Assembly (NCBI GenBank): GCA_005116895.1
Contig: SWDO01000004.1
Location: 196,950-248,052, forward strand
Origin: Nitrospira sp.
GTDB taxonomy: Bacteria > Nitrospirota > Nitrospiria > Nitrospirales > Nitrospiraceae
DNA: 51,103 nt
Direction: 5' to 3'
Part shown: positions 23,959 through 32,746 of the stretch, piece after piece
Position numbering within the stretch: the first letter of the stretch is position 1
Layout: every line of letters starts with the position of its first letter
Notes under the pieces: generated by a model
What the model was told of the DNA's origin: nothing
Database searches by the model: none
What the model saw: the letters and a program-made list of their open reading frames with translations, nothing else
Program-made: the position numbers and the translations under genes

Positions 23959-25611
23959 TCAGGTCCTATGCAACGCGCGCTCCGACGTAAGGGTCAGGCT
24001 GTCGGCTTCGCTTCGCTCCGGATCCCGGGTCCATCCGCCGGAACGCAGGAGTTTCTCTCCCAGTCCTACGGCCAAGTTGCGATAAATGATCACACCGATA
24101 TCGGGGCGACGCCGAATGAGATCCTCCAGGTCACGCCGGAGTAGCTCTGCAACCTCGATGTCGTTCACGGCTGTCGCGGTGGCGGAGTGATGCCTGGCCG
24201 AAAGGAGCGACACTTCTCCACAGGTCTCGCCGGTATGCACAGTACCGATCACGCGAGAAGAAGAGCCGCTGCTGATGGTGACGTGCCCTTGAAGCATAAG
24301 ATAGAGCCGGTCTCCCGGATCGTGCCCGGAAAAGAGCCGGTCTCCCGCCTCGATGTTCCTCACGGTGCAGACTCCCGCTAACCGCGTGGCCTGTTCGGTG
24401 TTCATTCCCCGAAACAACGGCACCTCTTTGATCGCCTGCGCCATGCGAGGCGCGATGACACACGTGGAAAACCCGCGCATCACGACATCAGCCACGGCCT
24501 GAACCGGCTCGGTCAACCCGAGTGGCCCCAACTCTTGCAACTGGTTCAAGCGCACCATTTTGACGATGTCGAGCCGTTCAACTTGATAGAACACCATGGC
24601 CGGCACATAGGCAACTGGAAGAAAATTCAGTTCCAGTAATGTCCGCTGCATACGAGGGGCGTAGGCGCTGACATCGATCTCGATGTACTCGCTTCCCATC
24701 TCCTCCCGACACTTACGCTCCAGCTCGGCCAGAAGAAATCGCACCACATCATCGGCCAGCGCGATAAGCTCGAACACCCGCACCGTGTGCTCGACGGGGT
24801 CCATCGTATAGCCGACGGCTCCCACGATGTGGTCTCCGGAACGGGCGAGAAAGTAATTGGTCTGACGAGCCTGAAGCTTGAAGAAGCCATAGTCCAACCG
24901 CATAGGTCCGAAAATCTCCCGATTGCGTACTCGACCCCGTTCGATGCGCAGTAATGCGGGATAACCCTCCGCTTGCAACTGTTCGAGGCGATAGTCGCCG
25001 CCCATGGGATAGGACGCGGAGTCTTCGTCGACGATGAAATCCGGCGTGAGCGGCGGCTGGCTCATCACAAGATTGGCCAAGGCATAGGCCTCGGGAATAA
25101 TGCGCGGATTGTTGCGGCGCAAAGCCAGGGCATCGCCGAAATACCGAGCCAGCAGCGCAAAGCTCTCACGGTGGCGAAAGAAATGCTTTAAAGGGAGAAA
25201 GCCTGTGGCGATGAATCCCTGCGACAGACTGATGCGCTGGGCATAAGGATGCACGGTACGCGCGACAACGAGACCCACATGCAAACGGTTTTTGATGGCC
25301 TCCAGCCGCTTGTCCATGAGCAACTTCCCGACCTGCATCCGGCGATACTCGGGATGCACGGCAAGGCGGCCGAACTCTCCCACGAGATCGGAATGGGCCC
25401 CGAAGTCGAACAGCACGGAGGCCGTCCCGACGACACGACCGGCTTCCGTATCCTCAGCAACGAGAATGAGGGCATCATCGGTGAAGACGGAGCGCTTCAG
25501 CCAAAGTTCATCGTAGAGTTCGCGATGTGGATAGTCGGTGCCGTAGACCGAGAGAAAGATCTCACGGATCTGGCCCACATCCTCTTCCCGAGCTTCTCTG
25601 ACTCTGATCAC
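23959..25611 (-). CDS. Double GNAT acetyltransferase fused to a cNMP-binding-like domain
   Basis: A 550-residue protein; GTG start with GGGAG five bases upstream. Domain 1 (about 1-150) is a GNAT with the acetyl-CoA strand-loop EFGRLAVHPEYRRMQVGKLLMDKRL. Domain 2 (about 240-345; FLARSGDHIVGAVGYTMDP..., YIEIDVSAYAPRMQRTLLELNFLP) looks like a second, degenerate GNAT. Domain 3 (about 395-510) is a cyclic-nucleotide-binding fold (LFRGMNTEQATRLAG..., GDRLYLMLQGHVTIS, GEVSLLSARHHSATATAV). The phosphate-binding Arg expected just before the SAT is not there, so nucleotide binding is doubtful. The domain set recalls mycobacterial cAMP-controlled lysine acetyltransferases, but with the order reversed. 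It follows the amidohydrolase gene by 20 bases. Confidence 0.82.
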   Translation of the reverse strand: MIRVREAREEDVGQIREIFLSVYGTDYPHRELYDELWLKRSVFTDDALILVAEDTEAGRVVGTASVLFDFGAHSDLVGEFGRLAVHPEYRRMQVGKLLMDKRLEAIKNRLHVGLVVARTVHPYAQRISLSQGFIATGFLPLKHFFRHRESFALLARYFGDALALRRNNPRIIPEAYALANLVMSQPPLTPDFIVDEDSASYPMGGDYRLEQLQAEGYPALLRIERGRVRNREIFGPMRLDYGFFKLQARQTNYFLARSGDHIVGAVGYTMDPVEHTVRVFELIALADDVVRFLLAELERKCREEMGSEYIEIDVSAYAPRMQRTLLELNFLPVAYVPAMVFYQVERLDIVKMVRLNQLQELGPLGLTEPVQAVADVVMRGFSTCVIAPRMAQAIKEVPLFRGMNTEQATRLAGVCTVRNIEAGDRLFSGHDPGDRLYLMLQGHVTISSGSSSRVIGTVHTGETCGEVSLLSARHHSATATAVNDIEVAELLRRDLEDLIRRRPDIGVIIYRNLAVGLGEKLLRSGGWTRDPERSEADSLTLTSERALHRT

Positions 25612-25631
25612 AACTCTCCCGTTGCGACGGA

Positions 25632-26813
25632 TCAGACGTATGTTGCTTTCTTCTCGAGTTGCTGGCCGGCGATCTTGGCGATGGCGTGGTAATACGCTGC
25701 TCCTACGGCCAGAGCTTCTTCATCGAAGTCGAACTTGCTCGAATGTGCCGGATAGCCTTCCCGGCCAGGAACTTGGCTGCCGAATCGGACATAGGCGCCA
25801 GGAATTTGCTCAAGGTAGTAGCTGAAATCTTCCGCCCCCATATTCGCCGTCTTCAGCGGCAACACATTCGCCTCCCCGACCGCTTCGATCGCGGCGCGGC
25901 GCGCCATGTTGGCCGACTCCGGCTGATTGATGAGTGGCGGCGTTCCTTCTGTGACCGCAACGTGAATCTTCGCACCGTGCAACTGTGCGATGGATTCGGC
26001 AATGCGGCGCACGGAGTTGAGCAGTTGTTGGCGGACTGCCGGATCTTGAGCACGCACGGTCCCTTCCAACTTAGCCTGCCCTGCAATCACGTTCGGCGCA
26101 GTCCCGGCGTGAAACTGGCCAACCGACACGACCGAAGGACGGGCCGGATCGATCTCTCGTGAGACGATGGTCTGCAACGCCATAATCATCAGACTGCCCA
26201 CCACCACGGCGTCGATGCTTTCGTGCGGTCTGGCTCCATGTGCGCCTTGCCCGATGATTTCAATCATAAAGTTATCGGATGAGGCATTGACCGGCCCTTC
26301 GCTCACCACAATCGTGCCCGGGCGATAATGGCGATCCAGATGCCCACCGAAGATCAGACCGGCTCCATCGAGCACCCCTTCCTTGATCATGGCGATGGCG
26401 CCGGTCCCTTTTTCTTCCGCAGGCTGAAAAATCAGCCGCACCGGCGCTGGCAAGTCCTTCTCTTGGGAAAGCAGCGCAGCCGCGCCGAGCAACATCGTCG
26501 TGTGTCCATCGTGGCCGCAGGCATGCATGACGCCATTGTGCACCGATGCGAACTCAAGGCCGGTTTCTTCTTGAATGGGAAGCGCATCCGTATCAGCCCG
26601 CAATACCACACAGGGTACTCCGGTCTTTCCGCTGATATCCGCGACGACGCCGGTACCTGCCACATTGGTGCGGCATTGAATGCCGAAGCTCTGAAGAAAT
26701 AGACGGATCACACCGGCTGTACGCGTTTCTTCCCAACTGAGCTCCGGATACCGATGCAGCTCTCTTCGCTGCGCAACCAGCCGGTCATACAGGTCTTGCG
26801 GAACTTGTCGCAT
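25632..26813 (-). CDS. M20-family amidohydrolase (N-acyl-amino-acid or IAA-amide hydrolase type)
   Basis: A 393-residue protein; ATG at 26813 with GAGAGAGG five bases upstream. The M20D signatures are present: RRELHRYPELSWEE at the N-terminus, metal-binding HACGHDGHTTMLLGAA, QPAEEKGTGAIAMIKEG with the catalytic Glu pair, and the C-terminal NMGAEDFSYYLEQIPGAYVRFG. The dimerisation (lid) domain is about 180-290. Enzymes of this group hydrolyse N-acyl or N-aryl amides of amino acids in the cytoplasm; the substrate cannot be deduced. It is the first gene of a pair with the GNAT-cNMP protein. Confidence 0.9.
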   Translation of the reverse strand: MRQVPQDLYDRLVAQRRELHRYPELSWEETRTAGVIRLFLQSFGIQCRTNVAGTGVVADISGKTGVPCVVLRADTDALPIQEETGLEFASVHNGVMHACGHDGHTTMLLGAAALLSQEKDLPAPVRLIFQPAEEKGTGAIAMIKEGVLDGAGLIFGGHLDRHYRPGTIVVSEGPVNASSDNFMIEIIGQGAHGARPHESIDAVVVGSLMIMALQTIVSREIDPARPSVVSVGQFHAGTAPNVIAGQAKLEGTVRAQDPAVRQQLLNSVRRIAESIAQLHGAKIHVAVTEGTPPLINQPESANMARRAAIEAVGEANVLPLKTANMGAEDFSYYLEQIPGAYVRFGSQVPGREGYPAHSSKFDFDEEALAVGAAYYHAIAKIAGQQLEKKATYV

Positions 26814-26874
26814 GTAGCCTCTCTCCGTGCGCCAATTCGCCCCGACCAAGCCTCCTCAACTGGACAACGAGACT

Positions 26875-27360
26875 TCATCTCTCCGTGGCCTGAACGCCTG
26901 GCTGATACGTGGTGTACACGTAGACCGGAATAGACAAGTGGCCGAGATGTTTTTCAATCAACGGCTTCACCTCCTTCCAGTCGAGCCCTCCGACGCCTGT
27001 GGCTAGCCTGGGAAGCGCGACGCTTTTGATTTTCTCGCTCTCGATCAACTTCACAAAGGCTTTGAGACAGTGATTGACGTTCTCAATCGTCGCCTTTCCA
27101 GGCTTGGCTCCGTGGCTGGGAGCAGGTTCCTGCGTAAAGAGGCTGACAATTCGCACCCCCCCGGCACCTGCCCAGGCCCACACTTCTCCGGTCTTCGGCG
27201 TAAACGTTTGGCAATAATGTCTGAAATCTTTGTACATGGCGGGCCATTGCCCTCGAAGACTCAGTGCCAAGCCATTCGCGTAGCCATCATTTGGAGCCAC
27301 ACCGTGTGCCACCATTTCTGCTTTTGTCCGTAAAATGTCTCCGGTGACTTCCTTCAGCAT
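26875..27360 (-). CDS. Macro-domain protein (ADP-ribose binding or hydrolysing)
   Basis: A 161-residue single-domain protein; AGGAGG stands four bases before the ATG. It begins MLKEVTGDILRTKAEMVAHGVAP, with the macro-domain strand VTGDIL and an Asn/Asp-containing loop (NDGYANGLALSLRG). It ends with LPRLATGVGGLDWKEVKPLIEKHL, the pattern of the DarG/TARG1-like branch that removes ADP-ribose from nucleic acid or glutamate. No DarT-like ADP-ribosyltransferase is adjacent. The function in this organism is open. Confidence 0.82.
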   Translation of the reverse strand: MLKEVTGDILRTKAEMVAHGVAPNDGYANGLALSLRGQWPAMYKDFRHYCQTFTPKTGEVWAWAGAGGVRIVSLFTQEPAPSHGAKPGKATIENVNHCLKAFVKLIESEKIKSVALPRLATGVGGLDWKEVKPLIEKHLGHLSIPVYVYTTYQPGVQATER

Positions 27361-27511
27361 TGAACCTCCTTCATGTTATGAGAATCGAAAACGTACGGAT
27401 ATCCCAATGGGATGATGTCTCTCATCACCATTTTCCACGCACCAAACCGATATCTTGCCAATTGCTGTTGCTTCCGCTATGTAAGACGGAAGCGGGTTCC
27501 TCTTCCCCTGG

Positions 27512-27973
27512 ATGCATGTGATGGTTCATATTCGACTGGCGACCGACGCGGACTTTCCCTCGCTGCTCCACGTGCAACAAGCTGCATTCCGCGAATATGC
27601 GGGCGTCTACAAGGTGAGCGGGTGGACCACAGAAACCCTTGAGAGCCTGCAAGAAGATGCCAGAGAGAAACATATTTTCATGGCAGAAGTGGGGGGAGCG
27701 ATCGCCGGTTCCGTGCGCTTCTGGACGGTAGCTGGCGTATGCGTGATCCGGTTGCTTTCCGTGAGTCCCACTCATCAGCGTCAAGGAGTGGGAAAGGCCC
27801 TCATCCACGCAATTGAACGAGCCACGACCGATGCCCACAAGTTTTATGCCTGCACCATGCTGCGCACAGCGAGAAACATTCAGTTTTTCATGAACCTCGG
27901 TTACACAGCTGAAACGATTCTTCCCAATCATTATGACCATCTCGACTTGATCTGCTTCGCAAAATATCCTTGA
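27512..27973 (+). CDS. GNAT-family N-acetyltransferase
   Basis: A 153-residue single-domain GNAT. The acetyl-CoA binding segment is VIRLLSVSPTHQRQGVGKALIHAIE (Q-R-Q-G-V-G-K pattern) and the C-terminal part FFMNLGYTAETILPNHYDHLDLICFAK is typical. Start uncertain: ATG at 27512 or at 27521, neither with a good ribosome site. It is divergent from the macro-domain gene. The substrate is unknown. Confidence 0.85.
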   Translation: MHVMVHIRLATDADFPSLLHVQQAAFREYAGVYKVSGWTTETLESLQEDAREKHIFMAEVGGAIAGSVRFWTVAGVCVIRLLSVSPTHQRQGVGKALIHAIERATTDAHKFYACTMLRTARNIQFFMNLGYTAETILPNHYDHLDLICFAKYP

Positions 27974-28057
27974 GCCGCGTCGCTTGAAGCAACGACGTGC
28001 TCCCGCAACGCCGACATACCCAAGGCCCCCTCTTAACCAATGCCACCGCCAAGAGAA

Positions 28058-29299
28058 TTACGGCGTCTTCGCGCAACGGAACCCATAGCCGAAGTGCCGG
28101 TTCATGGGTTGAGCATTGAATCGGTGCGCAGATCGCAGGAATTCAGACACGTAGAGCCAGGACCCTCCGCGAACCACCTTCTCATCGCCTTTTCCCGGCC
28201 CGATGGGGTTCTTTTCCGGGCCTTTCTTGTACGAATCAAGTTCATACCAATCAAACACCCATTCCCAGGCGTTCCCGGCCATGTCATAGATCCCGTAGGA
28301 ACTCTTCCCTGCCTCGAACGATCCAACCGGGGATAAGGCCTGATGGTCAGCCCAATCCTTTCTTCCGTAATTCGCGTGGAGCCGAGTCGGCGCCTCATTG
28401 CCCCAGGGATAGATCCGTCCATCGGTTCCCCGCGCCGCCTTCTCCCACTCCGCCTCGGTCGGTAGACGCTTGCCGGCCCATTTACAGTAATTGACCGCAT
28501 CCTCCCAACTCACATTCACGACCGGGCGTCTCTGATGTTGTGCTTGATCCATAGTGCTCCAGTCCGGAGGTTCATCCATTTCCGTCGCCTGCAGATACCT
28601 GGCGTACTGGCCGACCGTCACTTCAAATTTGTCCATATAGAAGGCATTAAGATAGATCTGCCGAACGGGTTTCTCATCGTCTCCGAGATTACTTCCCCGC
28701 ATAAACTTTCCCGCCGGTACTAGAACCATCTGCGTATCGAGTGTCTCGGTCTCCCCCGCACCTCCCGCCGATCCGGCAGACGTCAGATATCTTGTGGTGG
28801 CAGATCGTGATCGTGGCAGCTTCGCCTGCAGCTGCTGATAGAGTGTCTGTTGCTCATTGTTGAGACCAAGCTCCTCGGCGTTGTGCAGAGCTTCCTCCGC
28901 CTGCTTCGTTTTTCCACTGGCGATCAGACCCTTCCCCTCGTTCAGGAGCCGCCATGCCGTCGTTTCCTCCCGTAAGCGCCACACCTTCGCTTTAGTCTTG
29001 GGTAAATAGGATTTCGCCCCGGATTTGGCATCCAGATCCAATGCGCTCTCGTAATGTTGCTCCGCACAGGCCCAGGATTCTAGGGCTCGGCAAGCCTCAG
29101 CCAGATTGAAATGGGCCTGGATATTGGATGGATCCTTCAGGATACCGGCCTCCAACGCTGCCCGCGCCTCTGCATACTGTTTGTTCTTCAAGAGGTTCTC
29201 CCCTTTGAAAAATTCCTGCTCCCCGCCGGCTGCATGTGCAACAGCCCCCGGAACGATGAAGAGGCACAACAAAGTCATCCCCGCTAACACATATCTCAT
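28058..29299 (-). CDS. Secreted TPR protein with SUMF1/FGE-sulfatase fold domain
   Basis: A 413-residue protein; strong GAGGGGG site before the ATG. It has a signal peptide (MRYVLAGMTLLCLFIVPGAVAHA), a TPR region (about 27-165; KNKQYAEARAALEAGILKDPSNIQAHFNLAEACRAL) and then a SUMF1 domain (about 188-413). SUMF1 landmarks are MVLVPAGKFMRGSNLGDDEKP, VNVSWEDAVNYCKWAGKRLPTEAEWEKAARG, NAWEWVFDWY and HFGYGFRCAK. The two copper-binding cysteines of true formylglycine-generating enzymes are missing: the segment reads RGGSWLYVSEFLRSAHR. So this is a SUMF1-like fold with another or no catalytic role. It is probably periplasmic. Confidence 0.87.
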   Translation of the reverse strand: MRYVLAGMTLLCLFIVPGAVAHAAGGEQEFFKGENLLKNKQYAEARAALEAGILKDPSNIQAHFNLAEACRALESWACAEQHYESALDLDAKSGAKSYLPKTKAKVWRLREETTAWRLLNEGKGLIASGKTKQAEEALHNAEELGLNNEQQTLYQQLQAKLPRSRSATTRYLTSAGSAGGAGETETLDTQMVLVPAGKFMRGSNLGDDEKPVRQIYLNAFYMDKFEVTVGQYARYLQATEMDEPPDWSTMDQAQHQRRPVVNVSWEDAVNYCKWAGKRLPTEAEWEKAARGTDGRIYPWGNEAPTRLHANYGRKDWADHQALSPVGSFEAGKSSYGIYDMAGNAWEWVFDWYELDSYKKGPEKNPIGPGKGDEKVVRGGSWLYVSEFLRSAHRFNAQPMNRHFGYGFRCAKTP

Positions 29300-29509
29300 A
29301 AGAATCCCCCTCTCTCCCCATTCTGACTGATCGGCCTGTCGATTCGGCCTCGCCTGCCCTCAAAGGTCACAAACCTGGCAAACTCACCAAACAAACACCT
29401 ACAAGTTTAGTGCCTAACCGTGGCTGCACTATAATTCCTTCTCCAAGAGGCCGGCTCGCTGGTCCTCAGCTACGCACACGAAACGAGCTCTGACCTTCAA
29501 CCATCATAC

Positions 29510-29607
29510 GGCGGACGGCAGGGGGCGCTCCCTCATCGCGCGCATTGAGGGAGCGCATTCCGATGTGGGGCCTCAGCGAGCGCAGGGATTGCCCCCTGCC
29601 GTCCGCC
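29510..29607. repeat. Large GC-rich inverted repeat with an inner hairpin
   Basis: Perfect 17-bp arms GGCGGACGGCAGGGGGC (29510-29526) and GCCCCCTGCCGTCCGCC (29591-29607) enclose a perfect hairpin, GCTCCCTCA / TGAGGGAGC (527-535 with 546-554, loop of 10). A weaker fold is possible at 571-587. It lies eight bases after the metal-exporter stop. It could end that transcript, but there is no T-run and the size is unusual for a terminator. A REP/MITE-like palindromic element is the alternative. The rest of 29300-29509 shows no gene. Confidence 0.8.
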
Positions 29608-29614
29608 CCCTCCT

Positions 29615-32600
29615 TCACACCCATTCCGGCGCCTCCTCTTTCCTCACCTCTTGCCCAGCGAACAGACTATAGAGCGCGGGCAGTACAACCAGCGTCAGCG
29701 CCGTCGACGTGAAGAGTCCGCCGATCACGACAGTGGCGAGCGGCCTCTGAACCTCCGCCCCAATTCCTTGCGCCAGTGCCAGCGGCAGAAGTCCAAGCAA
29801 CGTGGTCATCATGGTCATCACGACAGGGCGGAGTCGGAGACTGCAGCCGGCCAGAATCGCTTCGTCGATCTGTTGTCCTTCATGGCGCAGTTGGTTGATG
29901 TAGGAGACCAGCACGATTCCGTTCCCCACAGCCAATCCGAATAGCTCGATGAAGCCGATGGAAGCCGGCACGCTCAGATACTGTCCGCTCAGCCAGAGCG
30001 ATACGACTCCTCCGATCAACGCGAACGGCAGGTTGATAATGATCATGGTCGCGTATCGCAGAGAATGGAAGGCCCAGAACAGAAGAAAGAACACGAGGCC
30101 CAGTGTAATCGGGACCACGATCATCAACCGCGCGTTGGCCCGCTCCATGTTTTCGAACGCCCCGCCCCAGACGATGGTATACCCTTCCGGTAAGCGGAGC
30201 TGTGCTGCGATCTTCGCGCGCCCCTCATCCACCACCCCACCGATGTCCCGACCCACGACATTGAACCCGATGTAGATGCGGCGCTTCACATGCTCTCGAC
30301 TGATACGAGCCGGGCCTTCACGCATTTCAATCTTGGCGAGGTCACTCAGGGGAATGAGCGCACCGGAAGGAGACTTCACACGGATTTCTCCGATGGCGGC
30401 CACGCTGTTCCGGTATGGTTCTGGAAATCTCAGGGTGAGCTGAAACCGGCGCTCGCCTTCATAGACCTGCGTCGCCGGCTTGCCGCCGATCGCGGTGGTG
30501 ACAATCTCCTGCACATCGGCCACGTTGATGCCAAAACGAGCAATTTTCTGCCGATCGATGTCGATAATGAGGTAGGGCTGTCCAGCGACCTGTTCGACTT
30601 TGATATCTTTGACACCGTTGATCTGTTGTATCAGGACCGCAATGTCCTGCGCCTTATCGCGGAGCACGTCGAGATCGTCTCCGAACAACTTGATGGCGCA
30701 TTCGGTCCTGATGCCGGAGATCAACTCGTCCACCCGTTCCTGGATCGGCTGGCTCATGAGCACGGAGATGCCGGGAATCTCCGCTAACTTCCGGCGGATC
30801 GCGTCGGTCAATCCTAATTGAGTTGTCGCTGTCTTCCAGGTACTTCGGTCGTGGAGGGAGACAATCGGATCACTCTCGTAGAGATCTTCCGGATGGTAGG
30901 GAATCTCCGCTCGGCCAATCCTGCTTACCGCCATCTTCACTTCAGGGAATTCCAACATGGCCTTCTGAGTCTGCTTCTCTAGCTCGATGGACTCAGGAAG
31001 CGACACGCTCGGCAACTTCACCACTTGAGGTGTCAGGGCCCCTTCCTCAAGAAGTGGAATGAATTCACGCCCCACGAATGGAACGAGGGCAAGGCTGCAC
31101 AACACGATTACTGTTGAACTCGTCAGGATGAGGCCGCGGTGACGGAGCGTCCATTGCAACACCGGCAGATAGCCCTGTTTCATCCAGAGCGTCACGCGCG
31201 TCTCTTCAAGATGGTCCCCGCGCAAGAGGAGAGACACAAGCACTGGCGACAGAGTCAGCGTCACCACGACCGAGGCCAAGAGTGCAATCACTAGCGTGTA
31301 GGCTAGCGGCGCGAACATCTTGCCTTCCATTCCCTGGAGCGTCAGAAGCGGCAGGAAGACGACGCTGATGATCAGAATACCGAACAGGATTGGTCGGCCG
31401 ACTTCCTTCGTGGCATGGAGAATGACACTGGACCTGCTTTCCTGCGATGCGCCGCTATGTTGAGCGAGATGCCGATAGGCGTTTTCCACGACGACCAGGG
31501 ACCCGTCGGCGATCTCGCCGATGGCGATCGCCAGCCCACCCAGTGTCATCAAGTTGGCCGAGAGCCCGAACCGCTCCATCACGATAAAGGTCACGAGCGG
31601 AGTGACGATCAACGTCACCGTGACAATGATGGCGCTGCGGACATGGCCCAGAAAGAAAAAGAAGACGAAGACTACCAGCACAATGCCTTCGATCAACGCA
31701 TCGCGCACCGTATTAATGGCCGCAGTGACGAGTTCGATGCGATCATAGAACGGGATCAGTCTTGTGCCTCCTGGAAGAATATGACTCTGGTGCAAATCCT
31801 CTACCTTCGTCTTAACCGCCTCAACCACCTGACGGGCATTGCCCCCGCGAATCATGAGCACTGTTCCTATTACGACTTCTCGCTCCCCATTGAGGACCAC
31901 CGCGCCATGGCGAACGGCGTGGCCGATGCCGACGTCAGCGACATCCCGGACGAACACCGGCGTGCCACCAACCTCTTTCACAATGATGGATTCGATATCA
32001 CCCACGGTCCTGATCAGCCCAAGCCCTCGAACAATCGAGCGTTCGGCATGCCGCTCCAGCACGTTGCCGCCGACATTGGCGTTGTTCTTCACCACCGCCT
32101 CGTAGATTTGTTGCAGCGTCAGGTCGAACTTGCGCAGTTTGGCCGGATCGACCAAGACCTGATACTGCTTTACAAATCCGCCCATGCCGTTTACATCAAT
32201 CACTCCCGGCACGCCCTTGAGCAGGGGACGCAGGACCCACTCCTGCATGGTGCGCTGATCCGTCAACTCGGCCTCGACCGTCTTCGCGTCAGTCGCGGTC
32301 GCATGAGGCCCTTCGAGATAATAGTGAAAGACTTCGCCCAGCCCCGTTGTGACGGGAGCCATGACTGGTTCGAGCCCTTCCGGTAACCGATCCTTCGCCG
32401 CCATGATCCGTTCGAGAACCAACTGGCGGGCAAAGTACATATCCACGTCGTCGTTGAACACGACCGTGATTTGGGATAGCGCAAATTTTGACAGTGACCG
32501 GATCTCCGCTAATCCAGGCAACCCGGTCATCTGAAGTTCGAGCGGATAGGTGATGAACCGTTCCACTTCGACTGGCGAGAGCCCTGCCGCTTCGGTCAGT

Positions 32601-32746
32601 ATCTGTACTTGGATGTTGGTCACATCGGGGTATGCATCAATTGGAATCGACTCAAAGGCAATCACACCGACGACGGACAGCAGACAGGCTAGACCCAGGA
32701 CCAGTATTCGCTGCCGCAGTGAGAATTCCAGAAGCGAGACGATCAT
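29615..32746 (-). CDS. Heavy-metal efflux RND pump (CzcA/CusA family)
   Basis: A 1043-residue inner-membrane RND transporter of normal length. It starts MIVSLLEFSLRQRILVLGLACLLSVVGVIAFESIPIDAYPDVTN, a typical HME-RND opening. Membrane helix 4 carries AIAIGEIADGSLVVVENAYRHL, with one acidic Asp for proton coupling. This differs from both the classic CzcA (DFG..VDGAV) and CusA patterns, so the metal is not decided. Large periplasmic loops follow helices 1 and 7. The ATG overlaps the stop of the adaptor gene (ATGA). With that adaptor and an outer-membrane channel it would export divalent or monovalent metal ions. Confidence 0.92.
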   Translation of the reverse strand: MIVSLLEFSLRQRILVLGLACLLSVVGVIAFESIPIDAYPDVTNIQVQILTEAAGLSPVEVERFITYPLELQMTGLPGLAEIRSLSKFALSQITVVFNDDVDMYFARQLVLERIMAAKDRLPEGLEPVMAPVTTGLGEVFHYYLEGPHATATDAKTVEAELTDQRTMQEWVLRPLLKGVPGVIDVNGMGGFVKQYQVLVDPAKLRKFDLTLQQIYEAVVKNNANVGGNVLERHAERSIVRGLGLIRTVGDIESIIVKEVGGTPVFVRDVADVGIGHAVRHGAVVLNGEREVVIGTVLMIRGGNARQVVEAVKTKVEDLHQSHILPGGTRLIPFYDRIELVTAAINTVRDALIEGIVLVVFVFFFFLGHVRSAIIVTVTLIVTPLVTFIVMERFGLSANLMTLGGLAIAIGEIADGSLVVVENAYRHLAQHSGASQESRSSVILHATKEVGRPILFGILIISVVFLPLLTLQGMEGKMFAPLAYTLVIALLASVVVTLTLSPVLVSLLLRGDHLEETRVTLWMKQGYLPVLQWTLRHRGLILTSSTVIVLCSLALVPFVGREFIPLLEEGALTPQVVKLPSVSLPESIELEKQTQKAMLEFPEVKMAVSRIGRAEIPYHPEDLYESDPIVSLHDRSTWKTATTQLGLTDAIRRKLAEIPGISVLMSQPIQERVDELISGIRTECAIKLFGDDLDVLRDKAQDIAVLIQQINGVKDIKVEQVAGQPYLIIDIDRQKIARFGINVADVQEIVTTAIGGKPATQVYEGERRFQLTLRFPEPYRNSVAAIGEIRVKSPSGALIPLSDLAKIEMREGPARISREHVKRRIYIGFNVVGRDIGGVVDEGRAKIAAQLRLPEGYTIVWGGAFENMERANARLMIVVPITLGLVFFLLFWAFHSLRYATMIIINLPFALIGGVVSLWLSGQYLSVPASIGFIELFGLAVGNGIVLVSYINQLRHEGQQIDEAILAGCSLRLRPVVMTMMTTLLGLLPLALAQGIGAEVQRPLATVVIGGLFTSTALTLVVLPALYSLFAGQEVRKEEAPEWV

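Noticed and set aside
26875..27360. DarTG toxin-antitoxin system
   Set aside because: The macro-domain protein resembles the DarG branch, but no DarT-like ADP-ribosyltransferase is encoded on either side.
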